Below, piece after piece: positions 55,300-64,000 of a stretch of DNA of 64,000 bases. Where the stretch lies: assembly GCA_032358165.1 (NCBI GenBank), contig JAALGY010000042.1, positions 868,001 to 932,000 on the forward strand. The letters run 5' to 3'. Numbering within the stretch: the first letter of the stretch is position 1; every line of letters begins with the position of its first letter. Both the position numbers and the translations under genes were made by a program. The notes under the pieces were generated by a model that had not been told where the DNA came from, ran no database searches, and saw nothing but the letters and a program-made list of their open reading frames with translations. The stretch is from Diplosphaera chodatii. Its lineage: Eukaryota; Chlorophyta; Trebouxiophyceae; Prasiolales; Stichococcaceae.

Positions 55300-56728
55300 C
55301 AGCCTGTGTCAGCGGTGTAGCTGCGGCGTGGTGGATGATGAGGCGCATATGGTCTGGGGGTGTCCAGCCCTAGTAGATCAGAGGGTGCCGCATTCCGAGC
55401 TGTTTGAGGACAGCAACATCACATCAGTGGCGGACTTTATGCAGCAGGATGCCGGGCAACTGGCAGCCTTTTTGCGGGTCTGTCATGATCAATGTGCACA
55501 GTTGTATGCAGCCCAGGCTGCTGCACCACCGGTTCTCACCTACATGCATGCTCCCATCGAAGTGCTGGACTCGTTTACCTATCTGGGGGTTGATGTCTCT
55601 ACTCGTAGTTCTTTTGCTGCCGCTAGCATCGGCAGAGCGGCCTCCGCCCAGCGCGCCGCACTTGCATTGCAGCATCGTTGCCATGACCTGAGCCTGCATG
55701 ACCCAGCACTGCAGCTGCATTGTTTGATGCACTAGTGCGTCCTGTTATGCTATACGGTGTTGAAACATGGGGACCTGGGGCGTTATGTGGTACTGGCATG
55801 GATACTTGTGAGCTTGTTCATCGGAAGTTCCTTCGGTCTGTTCTTGGCGTGCGCACAGGCACTCCCAACGTGGCGGTGTTGGGGGAGCTTGGGCGGTTCC
55901 CAGTGGCGCACACGGCAACGCTGGCCATCTGCCGGTTCTGGAACCGGCTGGTCGCAATGCCGGACACCCGCCTCACCAAGCAGGCATTCCTGGAGAAGTG
56001 TGCTCTGGCCAGCCGGCCGGGGCGCAGCACCAGCAGCTCAGCATGCTGGGCTGCCCAGGTGTGTTCGTTCCTGCACTTCATGTCACCCATCGTTGACGCG
56101 TGCCGCAGCGCATTGACACATCTGTTGTCACTGCACACCTGCAACGCCGCACCTTCGATGCTGTGAATGGCAGCGACTTGCGCAAAGTGCGTGAGTGGCT
56201 GGGAGTCAGGGGCCCTGTGAACGGTGACAACTACCAGTTGGCCGGCTACTTGCAGGCAGTCGCCTCCAAGACCGGTCGTCGGCGGTTAGCACAGTTTCGC
56301 ATGGGCAGTCACATGCTGGGGGTGGAGACAGGGAGGTGGCAGCGGCTGCCGCGGGCAGAGCGGCTGTGTCAGCGGTGTAGCTGCGGCGTGGTGGATGATG
56401 AGGCGCATATGGTCTGGGGGTGTCCAGCCCTAGTGGATCAGAGGGTGCAGCATTCGGAGCTGTTTGAGGACAGCAACATCACATCAGTGGCAGGCTTTAT
56501 GCAGCAGGATGCCGGGCAACTGGCAGCCTTTTTGCGGGGTTGTCACAATCAATGTGCAGAGTTGGAGGGGTGTGCATCCAACCGGGATTGAGTGGAACCA
56601 TTCTGTCAGCGGGGAGTGAACGGTTTCGTACACGACTCGTTGTGCATGTTGCTCTGGGTTTTTCCGCCAGAGCCTGTGGCTAGGCCAAAATGGCCCACCA
56701 CCAGTATGTAATCAATGTCAATGTCAAA
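55300..56728 (+). mobile_element. LINE-A composite copy, plus strand
   Basis: A finger fragment (55300-55503, CQRCSCG...) is joined directly to a longer copy that starts at YAAQAAAPPVLTYMHAP and runs to a stop near 56591, then the 3' UTR and tail. Frameshifts: one T lost near 55722-55726 (LHLFDAL region) and one G lost near 56096 (IVDGVPQR region). The copy is inactive. Confidence 0.85.
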
Positions 56729-57068
56729 AAGTTGGAGGGGTGTGCATCCAACCGGGATTGAGTGGAACCATTCTGTCAGCGGGGAGTGAACGGTTTCGTA
56801 CACGACTCGCTGTGCATGTTGCTCTGGGTTTTTTCCGCCAGAGCCTGTGGCTAGGCCAAAATGGCCCACCACCAGTATGTCATGAATGTCAATGTACTAG
56901 GTAGTTGGAGGGGTGTGCATCCAACCGGGATTGAGTGGAACCATTCTGTCAGCGGGGAGTGAACGGTTTCGTACACGACTCGTTGCGCATGTTGCTCTGG
57001 GTTTTTTCCGCCAGAGCCTGTGGCTAGGCCAAAATGGCCCACCACCAGTATGTAATCAATGTCAATGT
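56729..57068 (+). mobile_element. Two stacked LINE-A 3' UTR fragments
   Basis: Both consist of the last few codons, 3' UTR and tail (56729-56895 and about 56902-57068). Each carries one extra T in the poly-T run before ccgcca, so they form a pair distinct from other copies. Confidence 0.8.
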
Positions 57069-57195
57069 CAATGGTAACGCCATTAAAACTGGTGAGTCTC
57101 TATGGCCCACTGCTAGTGCGGCCGAAGCTAGCGGCAGACTGTGGCAAGGGGCAGGTGCGGCAAGCGGCGGCGGCGGCAGCTGGCAATGGTGAAGC
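57069..57195 (-). repeat. Dispersed non-LINE repeat, third copy
   Basis: Matches the block at 52829-52950 (inverted) and 53525-53645. Confidence 0.55.
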
Positions 57196-57500
57196 TGCGC
57201 CAGCGCTTGCAGTACGACTCCAGCAGGTCGAGCTGCGCCTGCAGGCCGCTTACGGACGTGGACACCAGGTCCAGGTCATCTGCATAGAAGAGGGCAGGTG
57301 CCTGCACACCACACAGGGTGGGCAGGTCCAGGTCCCCCCCAGCGGTCTCCAGCTCCGCTTGGAAATCGTCAATGTAGATCCCGAAAAGGGTTGGAGATAG
57401 TGGATATCCCTGCTCAACGCCCAGAGTGCTCTGGAATGTATCGGACATTCCCTCCTCAAATTGCAATGCCATTGGCACATCAGCATGCATTGATCAATGT
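57196..57500 (-). mobile_element. LINE-A reverse transcriptase fragment
   Basis: Encodes MHADVPMALQFE, motif B (VEQGYPLSP, diverged from VKQGCPLSP) and motif C YADD, ending at RLQQVELR on the opposite reading. More diverged than other copies, so probably older. Confidence 0.75.
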
Positions 57501-57654
57501 GCAGAGTTGACATATTTCGAACAGAGCATTTCGATGACCTACCCAGCCGCCCTCACGTTCCCACGTGAGACGCCGCATTGTGCCGCAGAGCCTTGTTCAT
57601 TGAGCTTGGTTCTGGTCTGGACGCCCTTTGTAAAACACAAACAAACAAAGAAAT
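57501..57654 (+). mobile_element. (CAAA)-element 3' fragment
   Basis: tgacatatttcgaacagagc... to ...gtctggacgccctttgtaaa with a short degenerate CAAA tail; 5'-truncated. Confidence 0.7.
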
Positions 57655-57826
57655 GTGCAGAGTTGGAGGGGTGTGCATTCAACCGGGCTTGAGTGGAACC
57701 ATTCTGTCAGCGGGGAGTGAACGGTTCCGTACACGACTCGTTGTGCATGTTGCTCTGGGGTTTTCCGCCAGAGCCTGTGGCTAGGCCAAAATGGCCCACC
57801 ACCAGTATGTAATCAATGTCAATGAC
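57655..57826 (+). mobile_element. Rightmost LINE-A 3' UTR fragment
   Basis: Last codons, 3' UTR with both hairpins, and a single-hexamer tail ending near 57824. It marks the right edge of the cluster. Confidence 0.8.
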
Positions 57827-58025
57827 CATGAATACATGTACATCCCAAACAGCGCAGGTGTTCACTCACTCAACCCGCTGCACAAACACAGCGTCGCTTG
57901 GGCCAGTCTCGCAAGTACATCGAGTTCGCCCAACAATCATCAGAGGTCAAATTGGAAGAATGTCAATGTAGGTGCATACCGCCTGAGACTTCTAGAATGC
58001 ATACGAGTGTACAGCAATTGCACGC
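57827..58025. other. Spacer between cluster and ABC transporter gene
   Basis: About 200 bp with no ORF of note; presumably the 3' UTR of the minus-strand transporter gene. Confidence 0.5.
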
Positions 58026-61000
58026 TCAGCTTGAGCTGGTCATAGATGCAGCTTGTTTGCATGCCTCCCAAGCCTCCCAGGTCTCAGGCGCATGGCACAC
58101 GTTCTGCGACTGCTCCTCCTGCTCTGCTTGCATTGCCCACTGCAGCCAATTGGTATTGAGCATCAGAACAGGGAACATGTTCAATGGCACAGCTTGCTTT
58201 GCAGGAACAATAGCAAGTTCTTGCATCCGCGCCAGCAACATGAACGAGTCCCACCATGTCTGCATAGACTCGTCCAGCATTCATCAGCTCTTGGTGGCTG
58301 CCCTCTTCGACGACTTTCCCAGCGGACATCACCACGATTTTGTCGCAGTTCTTGATGGTAGAGAGCCTGAACATCATGGCACACAGACATGTGCCTAGCC
58401 ACACTATACTGGAACATGATATGTTGGACGTACATCCACAGGCATCTGGTGCGAGCACGAATCAGCACCTGTGGGCTACAAAAACTGACGTCCGGCCTGA
58501 AGCCAACTCTGTCAGGCTGTCCATGATGCCACGCTCCGTGGCTGTGTCAAGCGCTGAGGTGGCTTCGTCACATATCAACAGCTTTGGCGACCTGCAAACA
58601 GTCCACAGTCACACTAAGCACCAACCCAAAACAGTGACGAGGGCAGCAGTTGCATACTAGCAAAGCCTCCCGGCTTTCGGCTCTGGACTTTAACTGCGGC
58701 ATGCAATCACCTAAGGAAGGCGCGCGCAATGGCAACGCGCTGCTTCTCGCCACCGCTCAGCTTCAGCCCACGCTCGCCCACGACTGTTTTGTAGCCATCA
58801 CTCATCCGTGCAATGGCTGTGTCCAGCCTGGCCTTGCTGGCAGCTGCCTCCACCTCCTCACGCGTTGCGCCAACCCTGCATCAGGTCTAACACGTCCTTG
58901 CGCAGCTAGCGCAGGCGGCATGCTAAGTTCCCATGGCTGGTGGGCGTCAACAACATTCACACACACTGTGAGACACATGCGCAGCACGCTCTGCGGTGGA
59001 GAGCGGTCGAAGCAGCAGTTTCACACCTGCCATATGCAATGTTCCTGAAAATGGTGTCGTTGAAGAGCACAGTGTCTTGTGGGACCACGGCAACACTGCC
59101 CCGCAATGATCCCTGGCGAAGCTCCCTGAAGCAGCCCACATTGGGATCAGACATCTTTACAAGTAGTGTATCGTGCTCAGTCCTGCCGATGCAAGGGGAA
59201 ACAGGGTGAGGATCTGAACCTAAACCCGTGCACACCATGCATCATTCTTTGCTTTACCTGACGTCCATGCCGTTGAGCGTGATGCTGCCTGAAGTTACAT
59301 CGTATAACCGTACCATTAGCCGCAGCAGTGTGGACTTCCCTGCAGAAGCCGACGGACCAATTGAACGTGATATGCGCACCAGATGAAGCAGCTGCTACAT
59401 CTCCATCACATCAATTTTGCATGCATTGGCGCACCGCTGCCGCTGGGTCCCACAATTGCAACACTCTGCCCTGGCTCTGCTTTGATGTTGACGCCATTGA
59501 GCACTTCGCGCTCTGGGTTGTAGCTGAAATGGACGTCCTGCGCATGCACCACGGCTGAGCAGGGTTGGCCCCATCCCGTGAAGAGCCAAGCTCAAACGTG
59601 CAGGCAACGCAGCTGATATGCGGACATGAGCCATGCCACACGCAGCAGCAGACCTTCATCTCCAGTGCCAGGCCCCTGTCCGAAGTACTGGCAATGGGCT
59701 GAGCCTCTGACGCCCCATTCCCATTTCTACACGGGATGACCCAGCTTCAAACAGACGCCAACACCACACCCATAGTATTAGACGGCTCCTTGCAGCCATG
59801 AACCTTGTTCGCTGGGAAGGCAGATGACTCTTGCCTGTGGTGTTGTGTGAGATCAGCTGCAAATGCATCTGTGTACGACATGGGTAAGTCGTGGCTGCCA
59901 TCTGGTAACTGGTTCTTCGTCAGCAGCACCTGCAAAGTCCGATGCATTTGCAGTTAGTGCCATGCAAGATGGTCAGCAAAACAGAAGGGGGTGTTCATGC
60001 CCAGTCGCACAAACTACACTCTGGGCACCTTCAGGAATGCGTCTAAATCCACTAACGACTGCCGCAACTCCCGATAGAACCATCCCAGGAACTGCATAGC
60101 ATGCAGCGCAGCCGTCAGGTTGCTCTGCTATACATGTTGTTGAAGTGCGCATCAGGCAGGTAAGAGCAAGGTTGCACATTGAGAGGTTGCACCTGCAATG
60201 GGCCCCAAAGCTGCAGCAAGAGGCCCTGCACCAGTACTAGATCTCCAGCCGTCATGGCTGATGTGGCTGAGCCCATGGCAGCCACTGCAAGCACAGCGGT
60301 AAGTCCGAGGGACAGGATCACAGACTGCCCGGCGTTCAGCGTTGCGCTGATGGCCTCCGTCTTGATGGACGCCTTCTGCAGCTTGCTAAGCACCGTGTCA
60401 TACTCGGACACCTCCAGTGCCTGCAGTCGCAGCAGCAGTGATCACCAATGGCGCTGCGCAACCCTGCATCGCGGTCTGCATGCGGATTCTTGCCCTCTGA
60501 AGACCAGGAGGAACTCACCTGGTTGTTGAAGAGCGCAACCGTCTCATAATTGAGCAGCGCATCGACCGCCTTGCCGGTGGTCTGGTTGTCCAACACGTTG
60601 ACCTGCTTTCTGACATCTGTAGCTGCCTGCGAACGAGCAGTAGCGGAAGGTAATACGCTGATCGTATGATGGCCCAGGCATGTCTGCAATTTGTGACCTT
60701 GCCAGGATGCGGGTGTACCTGCGTCATGAGTGTGGTCCATGACACATATGCAACGAAGGTGGCCACCACCAGGCCTGCGACCATGGGGCTGAAGCTGCGT
60801 GCCAGCAGCACCGCCACAAGCACCTGGTGTGCGGCACAGTCGTGAAACAGCTTGCAGGTTGCACAGGAGACACGCAACCAGCAGAGGATCTTCCAAATAG
60901 CATCGAGCAGTGCTGCACAGCATCCTGCAGCGAGCGCAAGGGGCTGGCTCACCAGCTCGATGGCGGTTGGGATAAACGTAAAAACAATGGCTCTGAACAT

Positions 61001-62087
61001 GACAGCAATGGAGCGTGTGCCGCGCTCCAGGACCTACATCATCATACACAAGCTTCTCATGGCAGGTGCCACCCTCAGAGTACAAGCAAGGAGCATGTTG
61101 GGAAGGTGAGGCCACTACAGCACGCTCTGCTCTCATCAGGGCCGGCACAGCATCCAATCTCACCCGCGACAGTGCGCCAGTCCGCCGCTCGAGGTGGAAG
61201 CTGATGTCAAGGTCCAGGACGTGCGCAAATGTGTGGTACGCCACCCGCCGGCCCGCTGCCTACAGCCACGATGTGTCATATGAGCAAGCAATATGCACTC
61301 GCCACCAATGACTGGCGTAAGGCTGTCAGCCAACCCTCGTGGCAACTTGCGCCCCTACCTGGCTGATTGGGGTAAAGCAGGGATGCTGGATCTCCTTTGC
61401 CACCCCGTTCACAACACGGCACAGCCCGGATGTGAGCAGCGCTGCGATGGTCATCTGGACCGCATTCTGCCCCATAGCATCGACTGCATGCTTGAAATAC
61501 ACAGGCGCCAGCAGACCTGCATCCCGACCGGTAGAGCCGTGAGCCGAAAACTAGCCAGTGTTGTGATCAACGCTGCATCACCCCTCCCAGCATGCATCAC
61601 TATGTGGCACTTCACACATGACGCACACACCTGCAACTTTGGAGGCCACCATCAACACGAGCGCCAGCGCCAGGCGCCAGTACAGCGACCGCTCTGAGAG
61701 CGCCAGGCGCGCCAGGTATGGAAACACGTCCAGCAGGCTGCTGCTCTTGGGTGTCGGCGGCAAGGCTGGCGGCGCTGGCACACTGCCAGTGTCGTCATCA
61801 AACGAGCTGTCTGGCTTCTGGAAGCCGGCTGGCGTCGCCCAAGCTGATGCAGCTGCGCTTGAGGCAACGATTTGCTGGCGCCGCTGGCGCCGTGTCGACC
61901 TGTACTGCTGTCTCGTCGACGTGCACCACGGGCTGCTGTCTGACTGCTGAGGAGTGGCAGGTATAGCGGGGGTAGGCCGAGCTGCTGCACGGCTGGTGCG
62001 ATGCAAAAGCCGACCAGATGCGACCTGTAACGGTGCACGTCGATGCTGCCAACCTGGCAGGCCTCGATGACAAGCAAGCACTGCCAT
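58026..62087 (-). CDS. ATM1: Mitochondrial ABC half-transporter, ATM1/ABCB7 type
   Basis: Multi-exon gene, start at 62087, last exon 58026-58139. The N-terminus ([19 protein letters not shown]) is Arg-rich without acidic residues, as in a mitochondrial presequence. The membrane domain follows: [24 protein letters not shown] (exon junction 61631/61516), [19 protein letters not shown], the ATM1-like [10 protein letters not shown], and [19 protein letters not shown]. Nucleotide-binding domain: Walker A GPSGSGKST split by an intron (59435/59339), [16 protein letters not shown] (Q-loop region), signature [15 protein letters not shown], Walker [13 protein letters not shown], and H-loop AHRLSTI, also split by an intron. 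It ends [18 protein letters not shown]1 proteins sit in the inner membrane and export a glutathione-linked sulfur compound needed for cytosolic Fe-S proteins. There is one membrane domain and one nucleotide-binding domain, so it works as a homodimer. HMT1/ABCB6 is less likely because no extra N-terminal membrane domain is seen. Confidence 0.85.
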
Positions 62088-62106
62088 CGTGGCTGGGATG
62101 TGGGGA

Positions 62107-62370
62107 TTAGTTCACACCAGGGAACGCCGTGCGCAGCATACAGATCGCTTCATCAATAATTTCACAATCATTGGTAGGAAAAGGAAGGACTGCAGACGGC
62201 ATATGCTGGACCTGCACCTGGCACAAAAGCATTAGGTGGCAGTGCAGGGCGGCAATGAACCGAAGGCACCCTGCAGCAACATCAGCACGATATTTTGTGC
62301 GCACGGCACACTCTAGAACTTGCCGGGTGTGTCCAGGGCGGTCGGTGCGGGCGACTAACTCGTAGACTTC
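62107..62370 (-). CDS. Possible C-terminal exon(s) of an unrecognised protein
   Basis: The minus-strand frame from a possible acceptor (taag near 62371) reads VYELVARTDRPGHTRQVLE, YRADVAAGCLRFIAALHCH and MPSAVLPFPTNDCEIIDEA to a TAA at 62107. It looks protein-like, with no long low-complexity run, but no start, upstream exon or family is identified. Its stop lies only about 20 bp before the transporter start codon on the same strand, which is very tight for two nuclear genes. It could be 5' UTR sequence that is open by chance. Confidence 0.25.
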   Translation of the reverse strand, partial: EVYELVARTDRPGHTRQVLECAVRTKYRADVAAGCLRFIAALHCHLMLLCQVQVQHMPSAVLPFPTNDCEIIDEAICMLRTAFPGVN

Positions 62371-62888
62371 TTAGATATATGCAGCACAGCATGGCGGCCA
62401 GTCAGCTGCTGGGTGGCGCCCGGGGCACCGTGAGATGTCACAGGTGCATGGCGTGCATCATGGCCCAGCTAGCTCTGCACAGCATACGTTGTCACACTCA
62501 ACCATGGGCAGTTGGAAACGCAGTCGTCATAAAGTGATCCGGCCGATCGTCCATGTCCTGCACGGGCACTGTGCGGCACAAGCGTCGCGGGCACATGGGT
62601 GAACATGGCCAAGTCGGAGGCAACAGCACAGGCCGCACGTTGACCTAGTTTGCGTTCGTCTGCAGGGCATTCCAGTCGCAGCCAGTCAGCTCAGCGCGGG
62701 GGCCTGTCCGCATCACACAGGTATGTGCCCAACCCATGATGCCATAGCGTCTACCCCATGTCATGTGTGAAATCTCCGTGTAGGATGCAGCTGACGTCAC
62801 GAACTGCTCGCTGGTGCCTGACTGCTGACGGACCGATGTATCCCCGAGCTGATGTGACCCTGCCATGCACCGCTGCTTGTAGCGGTCC
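62371..62888. other. No supported gene
   Basis: Several short open stretches exist on the minus strand (for example a frame ending ELTGCDWNALQTNAN at a stop near 62645), but no splice chain could be built. It presumably holds promoters for the flanking genes. Confidence 0.35.
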
Positions 62889-63010
62889 ATGCAATTGGTG
62901 GTGCGTGCCTCCCGGGAGGACGACTTGGCAGAGCTGACGAACCTCCGGGGCTCGGTGGCCAATGCACTCAAGGACAAGGAGGCCGCGCTCAAAGCCGGTG
63001 GCAGCTCACC
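62889..63010 (+). other. Possible 5' exon upstream of the thioredoxin gene
   Basis: Plus-strand frame MQLVVRASREDDLAELTNLR, then LKDKEAALKAGG, reaches a possible donor (gtgcag|gtgcgg near 63030). It has coding character but is in a different frame from the thioredoxin exon and no acceptor joins them cleanly. It may belong to an alternative first exon or to nothing. Confidence 0.25.
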
Positions 63011-63075
63011 CTCGCCTGGCGCCAGTGCAGGTGCGGACGCCCGCGGCCAGCTCGCCCCAGCATCCATGGAGTGCC

Positions 63076-63694
63076 ATGGGCACGTGCGGCAGGCAGCAGC
63101 GCACCAGCAGCTCGAGACGCTCCGTGGTGACCGCTGCTGCAGGCGACCTTGGCGGCGGCGCGGGGGACTACGCAGACCTGCGGGAGCTCACAAAGGACGA
63201 CTTTCACTCCTGCCTCGAGGAAGCCGGCGACCAGCTGGTAGTCATCGACTTCTTCACCGACTGGTGGGCTGCTCGATGCAACCACCCAGGTACCAGCGTT
63301 GCTCAGGCTACATGTCATCGTCGTGTCGGCAGTGTGTGCTCCCTGGTGGTTTGCAGGTGCGGCCCATGCAAGGTCATGTACCCAATGCTGTGCAAGATGG
63401 CGGATGAGCAGAAGAACGTCACCTTCGTGAAGCTCAACTGCAACAAGTATAACAAGGATCTTGGCAAGCAGCTGGGTACGCAGCTGACTCCTGACTCGAT
63501 GCACTACACGGCAACCAAGTGAAAGGCTATGCTACCCGTGGCGCCTGCTGTGACTTGCCTGATGGTATCCTGATCATTTCGCAGGCGTCCGGGTGGCGCC
63601 AACCTTTCAGCTGTACAAGAAGGCGGAGAAGGTGGCAGAGATGACAGGCGCCAAGATTGAGGAGCTGCAGAAGCTGATTGACGAGCACAAGTGA
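63076..63694 (+). CDS. Plastid thioredoxin, f-like
   Basis: Three exons are read: 63076-63263, 63357-63475 and 63585-63694, about 138 residues. The N-terminus from the chosen ATG (MGTCGRQQRTSSSRRSVVTA) is Ser/Arg-rich with no acidic residue, like a short chloroplast transit peptide. The thioredoxin fold follows: QLVVIDFFTDWCGPCKVMYP with the redox motif WCGPC split by an intron after the first two bases of the Trp codon, then FVKLNCNKYNKDLGKQLG, cis-proline RVAPTF, and a C-terminal helix TGAKIEELQKLIDEHK. The extra Cys in KLNCN and the NKxLxKxLGxRV stretch resemble f-type thioredoxins, which activate Calvin-cycle enzymes in the light. The f assignment is by memory of motifs. A TGTAA near 63807 may be the polyadenylation signal. 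Confidence 0.82.
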
Positions 63695-64000
63695 GTTCTG
63701 AGTGGTCGGACGCAGGAGCGCTGCAATATGTGCTGAATTCTAGCATTGATTCAGACAAACTGCAAAGCGGTCATGTTCCTATGGCACACGTGACTGCGCC
63801 ACTTGTAAGCTATATGCTTTGAGGAACAAGCTGGGAAGAAAGCACGCGCATGTGATCGGTTGCAATTGCCAAACTGCGTCACACAACACCTCCCACGAAC
63901 AATATGATGCAGTGCGACCTCTGGTGCACACCTGCCAGTTACAAGCCCCAGTTACGTTGCACCCTGCATGGCGCCTTTCAGAAACTGCTGCTTCCCTACT
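63695..64000. other. 3' flank of thioredoxin gene
   Basis: No gene is seen in the last 306 bp; likely 3' UTR and spacer. Confidence 0.4.

Larger units (their letters stand above)
22055..57826. mobile_element. Nested LINE retrotransposon cluster (candidate centromere)
   Basis: About 35.8 kb consists almost wholly of retroelement pieces: more than 20 LINE-A segments in both orientations, fragments of a second LINE (LINE-B), about ten copies of a short B-box element, several copies of a (CAAA)n-tailed element, one minisatellite and captured host sequence. The left edge is a LINE-A tail pointing left and the right edge is a LINE-A tail pointing right. Many insertions start exactly inside the hexamer tail of a previous copy. 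Clusters of Zepp-type LINEs, one per chromosome, have been proposed as centromeres in Coccomyxa and mapped to centromeres in Chlamydomonas. Whether LINE-A or LINE-B is Zepp-related cannot be decided by eye. Confidence 0.85.

Overview
The window is nuclear DNA from a eukaryote, most likely a unicellular green alga (Chlorophyta). I infer this from intron-dense genes with short introns ending almost always in tgcag, a moderately GC-rich base composition, a plant-type S26-like protein, an f-like plastid thioredoxin, and a cluster of LINE retroelements like those known from trebouxiophyte and chlorophycean algae. No bacterial operons, CRISPR arrays or rRNA genes are visible.

Left arm (1-22054). 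The minus strand from 16570 to 4943 reads as one very large gene: a J-like domain lacking HPD, a DnaJ-X region, then some 30 short, mostly phase-0 exons encoding an Ala/Lys/Glu/Gln-rich LEA-like helical tail. Its last exons and a small downstream two-exon gene have been tandemly duplicated with a period near 3 kb. The LEA copies have decayed, while both copies of the 85-residue gene (804-1193 and 3816-4217) are intact. On the plus strand follow a divergently transcribed S26 signal-peptidase-like gene without catalytic residues (17076-18215) and a 14-exon RtcB-type RNA ligase gene (18655-21772).

Centre (22055-57826). About 36 kb is an uninterrupted pile-up of nested, 5'-truncated and inverted retroelements. 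LINE-A has an APE endonuclease part, a YADD reverse transcriptase, a C-terminal CCHC-type finger, a 3' UTR with two hairpins and a TCAATG hexamer tail. LINE-B is a second, fragmentary LINE. There are also a short B-box-containing element, a short element with a (CAAA)n tail, a 92-bp minisatellite and pieces of captured cellular sequence. The unit 22055-25605 is tandemly repeated. A single dense LINE cluster between ordinary genes is what has been proposed as the centromere in Coccomyxa and Chlamydomonas, so this is a candidate centromere.

Right arm (57827-64000). An ATM1-type mitochondrial ABC half-transporter lies on the minus strand (58026-62087), a weakly supported minus-strand exon lies just upstream of it, and a plastid thioredoxin lies on the plus strand (63076-63694). 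The single-copy genes share no evident pathway: chaperone/desiccation-type protein, organelle membrane S26 homologue, RNA ligation, Fe-S/sulfur export and redox control. Splice sites were read by eye and need transcript support.
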